From contig CBFHON010000009.1 of assembly GCA_965657505.1 (NCBI GenBank), positions 1-61,991 on the forward strand: 61,991 nt of DNA. Reading direction: 5' to 3'. Numbering within the stretch: position 1 is the stretch's first letter; each line of letters begins with the position of its first letter. This document shows positions 35,642 through 44,006 of the stretch, piece by piece. This DNA comes from TMED109 sp002171375 (lineage in GTDB: Bacteria; Pseudomonadota; Alphaproteobacteria; TMED109). The position numbers and the translations under genes are program-made. Below the pieces are notes generated by a model. The model made no database searches, was not told where the DNA came from, and worked only from the letters and a program-made list of their open reading frames with translations.

Positions 35642-35811
35642 ATACTATTATTTTTCATAACTAAATCTTAATTTAGCATAATCAAAATAGCTTATTTTTG
35701 ATATAAAAATAATTTAAAAATATGTAGTAAAATTTTAAATTTTATATATAGTGTTATTTTGCATAGCAGGAATGCTAATTTGTAATATGTTGGAAGTTAG
35801 GTCAATAATTT

Positions 35812-37644
35812 ATGATTTTACGTAAATGGCAAGCGGAAATACTTGATAAATATGATGAAATACGTAATACACATAAAAAATTTATTTTAAAGGCTCCAAC
35901 TGGAGCAGGTAAAACAGTTTTAGCTAGTGAGATTATTAAAAAATTTTATGAAAATAAAAAAATATTGGTCTTATGCCACAGAATAGTTTTGCTTGAACAA
36001 CTAGAAAGAGAACTTAAAAAAGACCATAAAGTTCGCAAGCTTGGTATATCAGATGATATAAAGAATTTCGGTGAAGCCGATATTGTCCTATCTACAAATT
36101 TAAGGTCTAAATATGCTATTGCATCATTAATACCAGAAGCAGATTTAATTATTATTGACGAAGCGCATAGAGTCTCTCCTGTGGGCTCAGCCTATCAAAG
36201 GGTTTTAGATATATTTGATGAAAAAGGAAAAAATAATAGCCATATAATGGGACTAACTGCTTCACCAGAAAGAAGAACAGGCAATCAGAATGATCAATTA
36301 GGTTTAGTTTTTGATGCCATTATTGATTGTGCGGACATTAAAACATTGATAGAAGAAAAAGTTTTAGTAAAACCAATTTATAGACCACATTTTATTCATG
36401 ACCTTAACTTAAACAATGCTGAAATAAAGAATGGGGATTTTCCTATCTCCGTTTTATCTAATGCTATTATAAAATCGTCTATGATTGATTACGCACTTTG
36501 TATATATAAAGAAGAAAGAAAAAATGTTAGCCCCAAACCTATATCTGCTTGGTTTTGTCCTGATGTTGCAGTAGCTAATAAAACGCTAGAAATACTTCAT
36601 AAAGCAAAGATTAAAAGTGATATTTTAACAGCTTTAACTCCTACAGGAGAAAGAACTCGCATTCTATCAGACCATCAAAATGGAAATATTGAAGCTGTAG
36701 TATCGGTAGGTGTTTTAGTGGAAGGTTGGGATAACCCAAATTGTAATATAATTGTACATTTAAGGCCTACACTATCTAAAGTACTATGGGGGCAGTCTGT
36801 AGGAAGAGGTCTAAGATGTGCAAAAGATAAAGACAAGTGTATAATTATAGATGTTAGTTCAAATTGGAGTACATTTGGTCCTGTAGAAAACCTTAAATGG
36901 GACTTATGGAGTCATAGAAGATCGTTTATTAAATTCCAAAATAGATTTAATTGGATTGCACAACAATTTGATGAACATGAAAAAAAATCTTCATTTTTTA
37001 TTTGTGAAGGAAGAAATAAAGACCAAGAAAGATGCTCATATATCTATAAAAAAGATCTATATAAAGATGATCAATGCCCTGTTTGTTCATCTACAGCTTG
37101 TATTGATATCCATAAAGAAAAGCTTGTAGATTCAAACGTTAGTGATCTCAATTTACATGGTATGTTTTTTGATAGAATACCAAGGGTATATGAAGAATTA
37201 AGACCAAGCGTATGGAATAGCTTAGAAAGACAGGCGTGGAATTATAAAAGTATTGAGGAACTTACTTTTTTAATATTCTGTAAGTCTTTTTATTTCATAA
37301 ATGGCACTAAAACTAATTCAGAATCAGAGTATTGGAATCTAATAATAGAAGCGGAGATTCAAGTTAGGAAATTCCTTATAGGAAAGTGCATCAGTGTAAC
37401 ACAGCAAGAAGAATTTAGTTTTGCCGCAATAGCGGATGGCTTACTTCTAGGAAAAAGAGTTAGAACTGTCCAAGCTCATTATGGAATATTTATGTGTGGC
37501 CAAAAATTTGAAGGTAATTCAACTAAAGAATTGGAAAGAAAATACCAAAAAGCACTCCAAATTGCTGAAAGAATAGTAATTATGGGATGTCATAATAGGG
37601 AAAAATTACCTTATTTTAATGCTCAATTAGAATTATCCTCCTAA
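35812..37644 (+). CDS. DEAD/DEAH-box superfamily 2 helicase with C-terminal zinc-finger region
   Basis: A 610-residue SF2 helicase. Motifs: RKWQAEILDKYDE (Q-like tip), APTGAGKTVLA (Walker A, about 24-34), VLCHRIVLLEQL, IIDEAHRVSP (motif II, DEAH), GLTASPERR (motif III), GVLVEGWDNPN and QSVGRGLRC (motif VI). After the helicase core, Cys residues in ICEGRNKDQERCSY and QCPVCSSTAC suggest a zinc finger (about 400-430). It resembles the restriction/repair (UvrB-ResIII) type, but no methylase or nuclease gene is near. Role unknown. Confidence 0.9.
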   Translation: MILRKWQAEILDKYDEIRNTHKKFILKAPTGAGKTVLASEIIKKFYENKKILVLCHRIVLLEQLERELKKDHKVRKLGISDDIKNFGEADIVLSTNLRSKYAIASLIPEADLIIIDEAHRVSPVGSAYQRVLDIFDEKGKNNSHIMGLTASPERRTGNQNDQLGLVFDAIIDCADIKTLIEEKVLVKPIYRPHFIHDLNLNNAEIKNGDFPISVLSNAIIKSSMIDYALCIYKEERKNVSPKPISAWFCPDVAVANKTLEILHKAKIKSDILTALTPTGERTRILSDHQNGNIEAVVSVGVLVEGWDNPNCNIIVHLRPTLSKVLWGQSVGRGLRCAKDKDKCIIIDVSSNWSTFGPVENLKWDLWSHRRSFIKFQNRFNWIAQQFDEHEKKSSFFICEGRNKDQERCSYIYKKDLYKDDQCPVCSSTACIDIHKEKLVDSNVSDLNLHGMFFDRIPRVYEELRPSVWNSLERQAWNYKSIEELTFLIFCKSFYFINGTKTNSESEYWNLIIEAEIQVRKFLIGKCISVTQQEEFSFAAIADGLLLGKRVRTVQAHYGIFMCGQKFEGNSTKELERKYQKALQIAERIVIMGCHNREKLPYFNAQLELSS

Positions 37645-37645
37645 A

Positions 37646-37882
37646 CTATTTTCCTATCCATTTATTTTCAGATCTAAAACAATTATCATTGCGCCATTCT
37701 TCAAATGAAAAATCAATTCTTTTATCTATAAGAAGACAATACTTCTCATTTTTAAGATTTTTTTGAATTAAATCCTTATTACAACCTACTTCCGTTAAAT
37801 ATGTTTTACGAACTAACATATCGTTTTTTTCTATATATTCATTAGGAAATATAGCCCACACTAATAAAGCACATAATAACAT
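37646..37882 (-). CDS. Small signal-bearing protein, 78 residues
   Basis: No family recognised. The first 13 or so residues are hydrophobic (MLLCALLVWAIF), followed by a hydrophilic body with three cysteines (GCNK, YCLL, DNCF), which would fit an exported or membrane-tethered protein; a lipoprotein box is not convincing. Its ATG begins 2 bases after the stop of the NosR-like gene, so it is probably co-transcribed with it. Convergent with the helicase, 1 base apart. Confidence 0.6.
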   Translation of the reverse strand: MLLCALLVWAIFPNEYIEKNDMLVRKTYLTEVGCNKDLIQKNLKNEKYCLLIDKRIDFSFEEWRNDNCFRSENKWIGK

Positions 37883-37884
37883 TT

Positions 37885-40206
37885 TTATTTAGCTAAGTTT
37901 GGAGTTAATATTGTTCTATCTTTTCTAGATTTTTGTTTTCTAATTTTTACTAGGGGAGGACATTTATGTTCGTCGCTATATAGTGATTGACAATCAAGAC
38001 AATAAAAACATTCATCCATAATAATTTCGCCGGTAGGCTTTATAGCATTTATAGGACATTCACGCGAACAAAGCTGACATGGGCTACCACATTCTTCTCT
38101 TCTTTTTAAGGATTTAAATATTCTTAATTTTCCACCGATAGCCATAAAAGCACCTAATGGGCATATAAAGCGACAGAAAAACCTTTCAATAAACAGTCCA
38201 ATAGAAAGAAGTAATACTGCATAAATTACAAAATACCATTCTCTATTAAATTGCATAGAAATAGCCGTTTTAAATGGCTCTACTTCAGATGCAACATTTA
38301 CACTTGCCATTGAGTAAAAGCTGGTGCCCACTAAGCCTAGTAATATAAAATATTTTATTGGCCATAACCTTTTATGCCAATCATGCGAAATTTTTATTTG
38401 CGTAACCTTTAATGCTTTAGCAATCTTAGAGCTTAATTCCTGTAATGCTCCAAAGGGGCAAAGCCAACCACAAAAAACTCCTCTGCCCCAAACTACAAAA
38501 CTTATTATAACAAATATCATTAAAGAAACTAAAATTGGATCTGATAATAAAACGTCCCACGAGGTATTCAATATTGGAGCTGTTAACCAAGTAAGTATGC
38601 TAATTATTGTTATTTGGCCTCCAGCATAAAAACCTAGCCATACCAAGACCCATGCTAAAAATAAATATCTAAAAGATTTCCAAATAAAATTATGTTTAAC
38701 TAATTCATCCATTTTCCATAAAGCTAATGATAAGATTGTTAAAGTTAGCACAAGCAAGCTTAAATTGAATCTTTGACTCTCCCAAGCTGCATACCATATA
38801 GGGTCATTATTATCAGCTAGCTCATCTAAACCATCAGGCTGAATAATATATTTAGGATTCATAGAGTAATCTATATAAAACTTCTGGTTTGGTTCATTCT
38901 CATCACTTTCTAGAATTAATTCGAATTTCCAAGGCTTAACTTGATCTATTCCAGCTTCTGGAGGAATTCTATAAATACCCGCCTCAGCAAAAAAAGGCTT
39001 ATCTTCTCCATGTAAGAATCCTAAATTTCTAAAATGTTCTTTTGATAACTGGAACCTATTATTACCCTGAATGATAGCCATTCTTTTAAATGGCCCTGAC
39101 GCTATATGAGGTTCTCCATCTATAGGATATCGTCCTAGGCTAGCAACCATTATAGTAATTTCTTTAGGATCTCTTCCTGCAACAAAGATATCATACCATT
39201 TATCTCCTAAAAGATTTCTTCCTATAGTGGGCGTAATTACTGGCGCCACATATAAATCTATTACTAAATTTCTATCTGTGTCTTTATAGCCTTTTTTTAC
39301 TTCTTTTTGCTTTGCAGCAACCGGAGTATTTCCTTTAAACACTGCCTTATATCGATATATATCAGCAACTCCAGTTCTATTTGTAATTTTGGGATGATTC
39401 ATTCCAAGCTTTTTAAGGTCCTCTAAAGTTAATGTTAATCTACCAACTGAACCATCCTGTATTAAGTTATTAAACTTAGACTCCTCAAAAGAAACTATAT
39501 TAACTACAGGCTCATCACTTAATCTCATTCCTTTAGCTAGCGCTATAGTTCTAGCAGCCCTTAATATAGCTCCATTAAATAATACAGCGCTTACTGTGGC
39601 AGAAGAGATGCCATCAATTGATCCAGGTCCTTCTGTTCTGAGTAAATTAACTTTTATAGGCATCCTAATATCAAGCCCTTTATACTGGGCAGTAAATAAT
39701 GGCAAAACTAATTCACCATCAGGAGTATACATTCCTATTATAGGCTCCAAATGATCTATAATTTTTGCTCCAGCAAGTTTTCCATCTAATCTAAGTCCAA
39801 CGACTATATCAAATACTTGTGAGGAATATCCTTTAGAACTTGTAATATCTTTAGTAATAAATAAATATCCAAGAAGATTTTCTTCTGAACTTACTGCAGC
39901 TGATGGAATTTCTCCTTCTAATCTTCCTATTTTTGTTGCCTTAGGAAAAAACTCTTTAGCTAATTCTATATTCACCCATGGAGGATCAGAAGCTCCCCAC
40001 TTTCCAGATCTCAAACTATTTATATAACTTGTAGTTAGGCTTTCTTCTTTCTTCTCTAATTTATTATATTTATAATCAGGGTTTCTTAGTTTATCAGCGT
40101 ATTCTGCATGTCCTTTATTTTCAGAATCAGAATTATCTTGAGCTGTAGAATTAAAAATTATTAAAAAAGATATAATAGTGAAAAATGTTAAAATTTTTCT
40201 TATCAC
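37885..40206 (-). CDS. NosR/NirI-like membrane flavoprotein with polyferredoxin tail
   Basis: A 773-residue membrane electron-transfer protein. It has a signal peptide, an FMN-binding domain with a covalent-flavin motif DGISSATVS (Thr204 the expected attachment residue for ApbE), a long periplasmic region to about 475, then membrane helices, two CX3CP motifs (Cys579/Cys583 and Cys678/Cys682) and two ferredoxin-type Cys clusters (706-717 and 733-749). NosR supplies electrons to N2O reductase, but no nosZ or other nos gene is here. GTG start with GGGAGGA upstream. Divergent from the Tat amidohydrolase. Confidence 0.88.
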   Translation of the reverse strand: MIRKILTFFTIISFLIIFNSTAQDNSDSENKGHAEYADKLRNPDYKYNKLEKKEESLTTSYINSLRSGKWGASDPPWVNIELAKEFFPKATKIGRLEGEIPSAAVSSEENLLGYLFITKDITSSKGYSSQVFDIVVGLRLDGKLAGAKIIDHLEPIIGMYTPDGELVLPLFTAQYKGLDIRMPIKVNLLRTEGPGSIDGISSATVSAVLFNGAILRAARTIALAKGMRLSDEPVVNIVSFEESKFNNLIQDGSVGRLTLTLEDLKKLGMNHPKITNRTGVADIYRYKAVFKGNTPVAAKQKEVKKGYKDTDRNLVIDLYVAPVITPTIGRNLLGDKWYDIFVAGRDPKEITIMVASLGRYPIDGEPHIASGPFKRMAIIQGNNRFQLSKEHFRNLGFLHGEDKPFFAEAGIYRIPPEAGIDQVKPWKFELILESDENEPNQKFYIDYSMNPKYIIQPDGLDELADNNDPIWYAAWESQRFNLSLLVLTLTILSLALWKMDELVKHNFIWKSFRYLFLAWVLVWLGFYAGGQITIISILTWLTAPILNTSWDVLLSDPILVSLMIFVIISFVVWGRGVFCGWLCPFGALQELSSKIAKALKVTQIKISHDWHKRLWPIKYFILLGLVGTSFYSMASVNVASEVEPFKTAISMQFNREWYFVIYAVLLLSIGLFIERFFCRFICPLGAFMAIGGKLRIFKSLKRREECGSPCQLCSRECPINAIKPTGEIIMDECFYCLDCQSLYSDEHKCPPLVKIRKQKSRKDRTILTPNLAK

Positions 40207-40345
40207 ATAATTCCTCCCAAAAATAATGTTCTGTAAAACCTAATTTATAAAACATAAAAATACTATTAAAAATTTTAAATTATTTGCTATTAGAGTTATT
40301 TCATGATTAGCTTAGAGTAAGTTTAATTAATTGGGAGGAAACAAA

Positions 40346-41863
40346 ATGGGCGGAACATGGCTCAGCGAGCGTGAGCTTGCTTTAGTGGATGGAGCGGAAA
40401 AATTAAGTATAGATTTACCGATTCCAACACAAATAGTATCAAATGGTGAATATTTGCCACCTAAACAATCAAATGTTCAAAAGAAAGTTGAAGATTTAAC
40501 TATAGAATTAGCAGATAAAAATGCTAAGCATTTAGGTATGTCAAGGAGACAATTTCTTCAGACAAGTTGTGGAATGGCAACTGCCTTCTTAGCTATGAAT
40601 GAAATATACGGAGGAGGAGTATTTCAGGTTAATGAAGCCGAAGCAAGAGATCCTGAAATGATGTTAGAAAGAACTGCAAGAGTTGAAGGTCAATTTATAT
40701 TTGATGATCAAACTCACTTTCTACGTGATGACTTCCCTCATGAAGCAATCCTTGGTCTTGGAGAATTTGCCGCAGAACATTGGAATCCAAAACTTAAAGA
40801 AGAAGGTCTATCACTTACAAGATATAAATTTGAAAATTATATTGCGGAATTATGGTATAGGTCTGATACAAAAATGGCTCTTTTATCTGGTGCGCCTTTT
40901 GACGACCCAACATGGTGGTTATTGCATAATGATCAGATAGTTGCAGCAAGAGATATGATTAATGATTTTTCTGGAACAGAGCGTATGCTTGGTCATTCTG
41001 TTATAACTCCAGGTCAAGATGGATGGATGGATGAAGTTGATAGGGCAATAGAGACTTTAAAGCCAAATTCATGGAAATCATATACAATTGGAGATCCATT
41101 ATCACCATCTAAATATCCATGGCGCTTAGATGATGAAAAATTAATGTATCCATTCTATGAGAAGGCTGTTAAGGCAGGTATAAATACTATATGTATTCAT
41201 AAAGGCTTATTGCCGCCTGATTATGAAACTTCATTTAAAGGTGTGTGGCAATATGCTACAGTAGATGATGTGCCAAAAGCAGCACAGGATTGGCCTGAAA
41301 TGAACTTTGTAATTTATCACTCTGCTTTACGCCCATTCCTAGAACTTCCAGATCAAGCATGGAATGAATTTGAAGAAAGTGGCGGTTATATAAAATGGGC
41401 TTCTGATTTAGCCGCTATTCCTGAAAAGTATGGTGTGTCCAATGTATATGGTGAAATAGGATCTACTTTTGCTAACTCAGCAGTTGCTCATCCTCGTTTC
41501 TGCGCAGCTTTTATTGGAACTCTTGTTAAAGGGTTGGGTGCAGATCATGTTGTTTGGGGAACAGATACTGTTTGGTATGGGTCACCACAATGGCAAATTG
41601 AAGCAATGAGAAGACTAGAAGTTCCTGAAGATATGCAGAAGAAATATGGTCTTCCTGCTCTTGGTGGTGAAAATAGTCTTACCAAACAAGCAATATTTGG
41701 TTTAAATTCTGCTCGTATCTATGGATTAGGTATGAATGAAGCGAATAACTTACCAGATATGCCTTCTTTCTCTGAAGACAAGATAGCTAAACTTGCTGAA
41801 AGATTTAAAGAAGAAGGTGGAAACCCATCTAATAAACGATATGGATATGTGCGTACAGCATAA
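40346..41863 (+). CDS. Tat-exported amidohydrolase family protein (Amidohydro_2 type)
   Basis: A 505-residue protein. I choose the ATG at 40346 because GGGAGGA lies 7 bases upstream; the frame also permits TTG at 40331, but that lies in the ribosome site. A twin-arginine motif SRRQFLQ occurs at residues 66-72, after an unusually long 65-residue leader, and the hydrophobic segment follows. The mature part has DDQTHFLRD, IHKGLLPPDYE, VIYHSALRPF, YGEIGSTF and VVWGTDTVW, with the His/Asp layout of amidohydrolase TIM barrels (periplasmic metal hydrolase). Substrate unknown. Followed by its own terminator. Confidence 0.87.
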   Translation: MGGTWLSERELALVDGAEKLSIDLPIPTQIVSNGEYLPPKQSNVQKKVEDLTIELADKNAKHLGMSRRQFLQTSCGMATAFLAMNEIYGGGVFQVNEAEARDPEMMLERTARVEGQFIFDDQTHFLRDDFPHEAILGLGEFAAEHWNPKLKEEGLSLTRYKFENYIAELWYRSDTKMALLSGAPFDDPTWWLLHNDQIVAARDMINDFSGTERMLGHSVITPGQDGWMDEVDRAIETLKPNSWKSYTIGDPLSPSKYPWRLDDEKLMYPFYEKAVKAGINTICIHKGLLPPDYETSFKGVWQYATVDDVPKAAQDWPEMNFVIYHSALRPFLELPDQAWNEFEESGGYIKWASDLAAIPEKYGVSNVYGEIGSTFANSAVAHPRFCAAFIGTLVKGLGADHVVWGTDTVWYGSPQWQIEAMRRLEVPEDMQKKYGLPALGGENSLTKQAIFGLNSARIYGLGMNEANNLPDMPSFSEDKIAKLAERFKEEGGNPSNKRYGYVRTA

Positions 41864-41894
41864 TTGAAGTTTATTAGGTTTCAAATATAAAAAG

Positions 41895-41925
41895 AAACCC
41901 TGTCCCCAAGGGGCAGGGTTTTTTT
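41895..41925 (+). terminator. Rho-independent terminator
   Basis: AAACCCTG (41895-41902) and CCCC pair with GGGG and CAGGGTTT (ending 41921) with one bulged T, followed by an uninterrupted T-run to 41925. It closes the amidohydrolase transcript. Confidence 0.9.
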
Positions 41926-41946
41926 CTAAATAAAAGGATTTGAACT

Positions 41947-42531
41947 ATGAAATTTATAAGAATTTTTATTTTTATATTATTTAGCAATTTAATATTAATG
42001 AGTTTTACTTTTAAAATAGTTAATTCAGCTGAAATAATTACCATTAAAGCTGATGAAGCCCGTCTTTATTTTGGAGGCCTATTTCCAAGTTATATATTTT
42101 ATATGCAAGGAGGTATTCCAGAAGATACTGCATCTGCATGGGTAGATAAAGAATATTGGGCTGTTTTAGAAATAGATAAAAACAGTAAAGTTCACGGAGG
42201 GGAATCTACTATATTTAAATTAAAAAGAAGTTCAAAAGCAAGTCCTCAACCTGAATGGTGTGTTACAGAAGGTGGAGCAGAATTTGCAGGAAAAGGACCT
42301 GCCTGCCTAAAAACCCCTGCAGACCCAAAAAGTATGAATCAATTACGTTTTAAGGTTAAAGTTCAATACAGTGAAACTGCTGAAAATCTTCCTAAAGAAT
42401 TCCAAAATAAAAATTGGGTTCAATATGAAGTAGGGTATGATGATGATGGGGTAGCATTAAATAAATTACCAGGACGTTTATCTCCACCAAATCATACATT
42501 TGGGCCTGTAACTTTATATATATTTAAATAA
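41947..42531 (+). CDS. Secreted protein of unknown function, 194 residues
   Basis: No family recognised. It has a signal peptide (hydrophobic to about residue 27, cleavage near VNSA) and a beta-strand-rich body with LYFGGLFPSYIFYMQGG, two cysteines (WCVTEGG and PACLKTP) that could form a disulfide, and ends PNHTFGPVTLYIFK. AAAGGAT lies before the ATG. It sits 22 bases after a terminator, so it has its own promoter or is expressed by read-through; its position beside the Tat amidohydrolase suggests a shared periplasmic role. Confidence 0.75.
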   Translation: MKFIRIFIFILFSNLILMSFTFKIVNSAEIITIKADEARLYFGGLFPSYIFYMQGGIPEDTASAWVDKEYWAVLEIDKNSKVHGGESTIFKLKRSSKASPQPEWCVTEGGAEFAGKGPACLKTPADPKSMNQLRFKVKVQYSETAENLPKEFQNKNWVQYEVGYDDDGVALNKLPGRLSPPNHTFGPVTLYIFK

Positions 42532-42541
42532 ATGATTCTAT

Positions 42542-42572
42542 ACAGCATCTAAATTAATACTTTAGGTGCTGT
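42542..42572. repeat. Inverted repeat between convergent genes
   Basis: ACAGCATCTAAA (42542-42553) pairs with TTTAGGTGCTGT (42561-42572) with one G-T pair around a 7-base loop. It ends in the stop codon region of the minus-strand gene. A weak bidirectional terminator is the simplest reading, although no T-run follows on the plus strand. Confidence 0.6.
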
Positions 42573-43981
42573 TAATCTCCAGAAGCTATTCTATTTACTA
42601 ATTCTTTTACAGTAGGCACAAACCCATTAGAATAAAATGGATCCTGTTTAAACTTCCAAGCATTATGACCAGCAAACATTAATTCATTTTCAGGGTCTTC
42701 AAAATGAGCTACATTTTGAAGTGTTTTTTGTATACAAAAACTTCGTGGATCAACTTTTTTACCTGTAGAATATTTATTTTCTTCATTATCTGACCAATTT
42801 GAAAATTTACATTGGCTCAAACAACCCATGCAATCTTTTTGATCTTTTCTAATTTCTATAGAATTTTTTTCTGTGACAAAAATTACTGTATCATCAGGCG
42901 TCTTTAAAATTTCTGTATACCCTTGATTGAACCAACCATCTGCTTTATTTGCATCTTCTTCAGAAAAATATAAAATTTTATTTTTATTTTTTCCTAACGC
43001 TATAGGGACTATCATTTCATCTACTTTAGATACAGAAGCTTTTAACTGTCTTTTTTTTCTTTCTATTAAATCTTTAATAAATGAATTTTTTACAGCAGAT
43101 GAATAAAAATTAGTTGGACTAAACCTATGTAACAGAACATCATCTTTTTCAAGAGTTAATAAACGATCTTTCCAAGTTTGCGATATAGGGCTTTCCTTAG
43201 TCAGAAGGGGTCTTGTGCCAAATTGAAATACAACAGGACCTAATTCTTTATTATCAATCCAGTTAACCCAATCTTTTAAATGCCATACTCCTCCTGCCAT
43301 TACTATTGGAGTTTCATCTAAGCCTACAGATCTCATCGCTTTTCTCAGCTCTACACACCTTGGGTAAGGATCTTGTGGAACTTTTGGGTCCTCAAGATTA
43401 GATAGTCCATTATGACCTCCAGCTAACCATGGATCTTCATACACTACACCGCCCAACCACTCTGCGGTTCTTGAATACGCTCTTTTATAAAGTATTTTAA
43501 ACGCTCTTGCAGACGATATAATAGGATAATAATATACTCCAAAACTAGCACATATATCACCTAATTTATAAGGCATACCTGCCCCACAAGTAATTCCATG
43601 CACTAAACCTTTTGATTTTTCTAAAATTCCTTTTAAAACAGTTTCAGCTCCGCCCATTTCCCATAAGATATTAACATGTATTCTTCCATTATCTTTTCTC
43701 ATATCATGAGCTATCTTTGCTTGCTGAACTCCTCCCTCAATTGCATAATTTATTAACTCTTGGTGACGTTCTATTCTAGTCTTACCAGAATATGTTTGTG
43801 GTATTATTACACCATTGGAATCATATGAGTCAGGATTAACTCCAGATATTGTTCCTATACCTCCAGCTTCTGCCCAGGCACCGGAAGTATTACCATTAGT
43901 TACACAGCATCCCTTTCCTCCTTCAATTAGAGGAAGAACATCTGCACCTGATATTTTTAATGAATTTAAATTAGGAAACAA
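42572..43981 (-). CDS. Nitronate monooxygenase-like FMN protein with C-terminal Cys cluster
   Basis: A 469-residue TIM-barrel flavoprotein of the 2-nitropropane dioxygenase/FabK-like family: GITCGAGMPYKLGDI, YYYPIISSARAFKILYKRA, WLGGVVYEDPWLAGGHNG and PIVMAGGVWH are the flavin- and substrate-binding segments. The start is TTG at 43981 with AAAGGA upstream. After the barrel comes a region with Cys384, Cys387, Cys391 and Cys416 (CMGCLSQC then FCIQKTL), suggesting an Fe-S or zinc site not seen in ordinary nitronate monooxygenases. It follows pnp by 25 bases on the same strand. Confidence 0.86.
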   Translation of the reverse strand: MFPNLNSLKISGADVLPLIEGGKGCCVTNGNTSGAWAEAGGIGTISGVNPDSYDSNGVIIPQTYSGKTRIERHQELINYAIEGGVQQAKIAHDMRKDNGRIHVNILWEMGGAETVLKGILEKSKGLVHGITCGAGMPYKLGDICASFGVYYYPIISSARAFKILYKRAYSRTAEWLGGVVYEDPWLAGGHNGLSNLEDPKVPQDPYPRCVELRKAMRSVGLDETPIVMAGGVWHLKDWVNWIDNKELGPVVFQFGTRPLLTKESPISQTWKDRLLTLEKDDVLLHRFSPTNFYSSAVKNSFIKDLIERKKRQLKASVSKVDEMIVPIALGKNKNKILYFSEEDANKADGWFNQGYTEILKTPDDTVIFVTEKNSIEIRKDQKDCMGCLSQCKFSNWSDNEENKYSTGKKVDPRSFCIQKTLQNVAHFEDPENELMFAGHNAWKFKQDPFYSNGFVPTVKELVNRIASGD

Positions 43982-44006
43982 AAGCTAATTTTCCTTTCTT
44001 AAAAAG

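Noticed and set aside
35642..35811. Regulatory or repeat element before the helicase
   Set aside because: 170 bases of AT-rich DNA with only a short GCATAGCAGGAATGC near-repeat; no convincing structure.
40683..40940. Second plus-strand frame inside the Tat amidohydrolase gene
   Set aside because: Out-of-frame shadow of a well-supported coding region with no own start signals.
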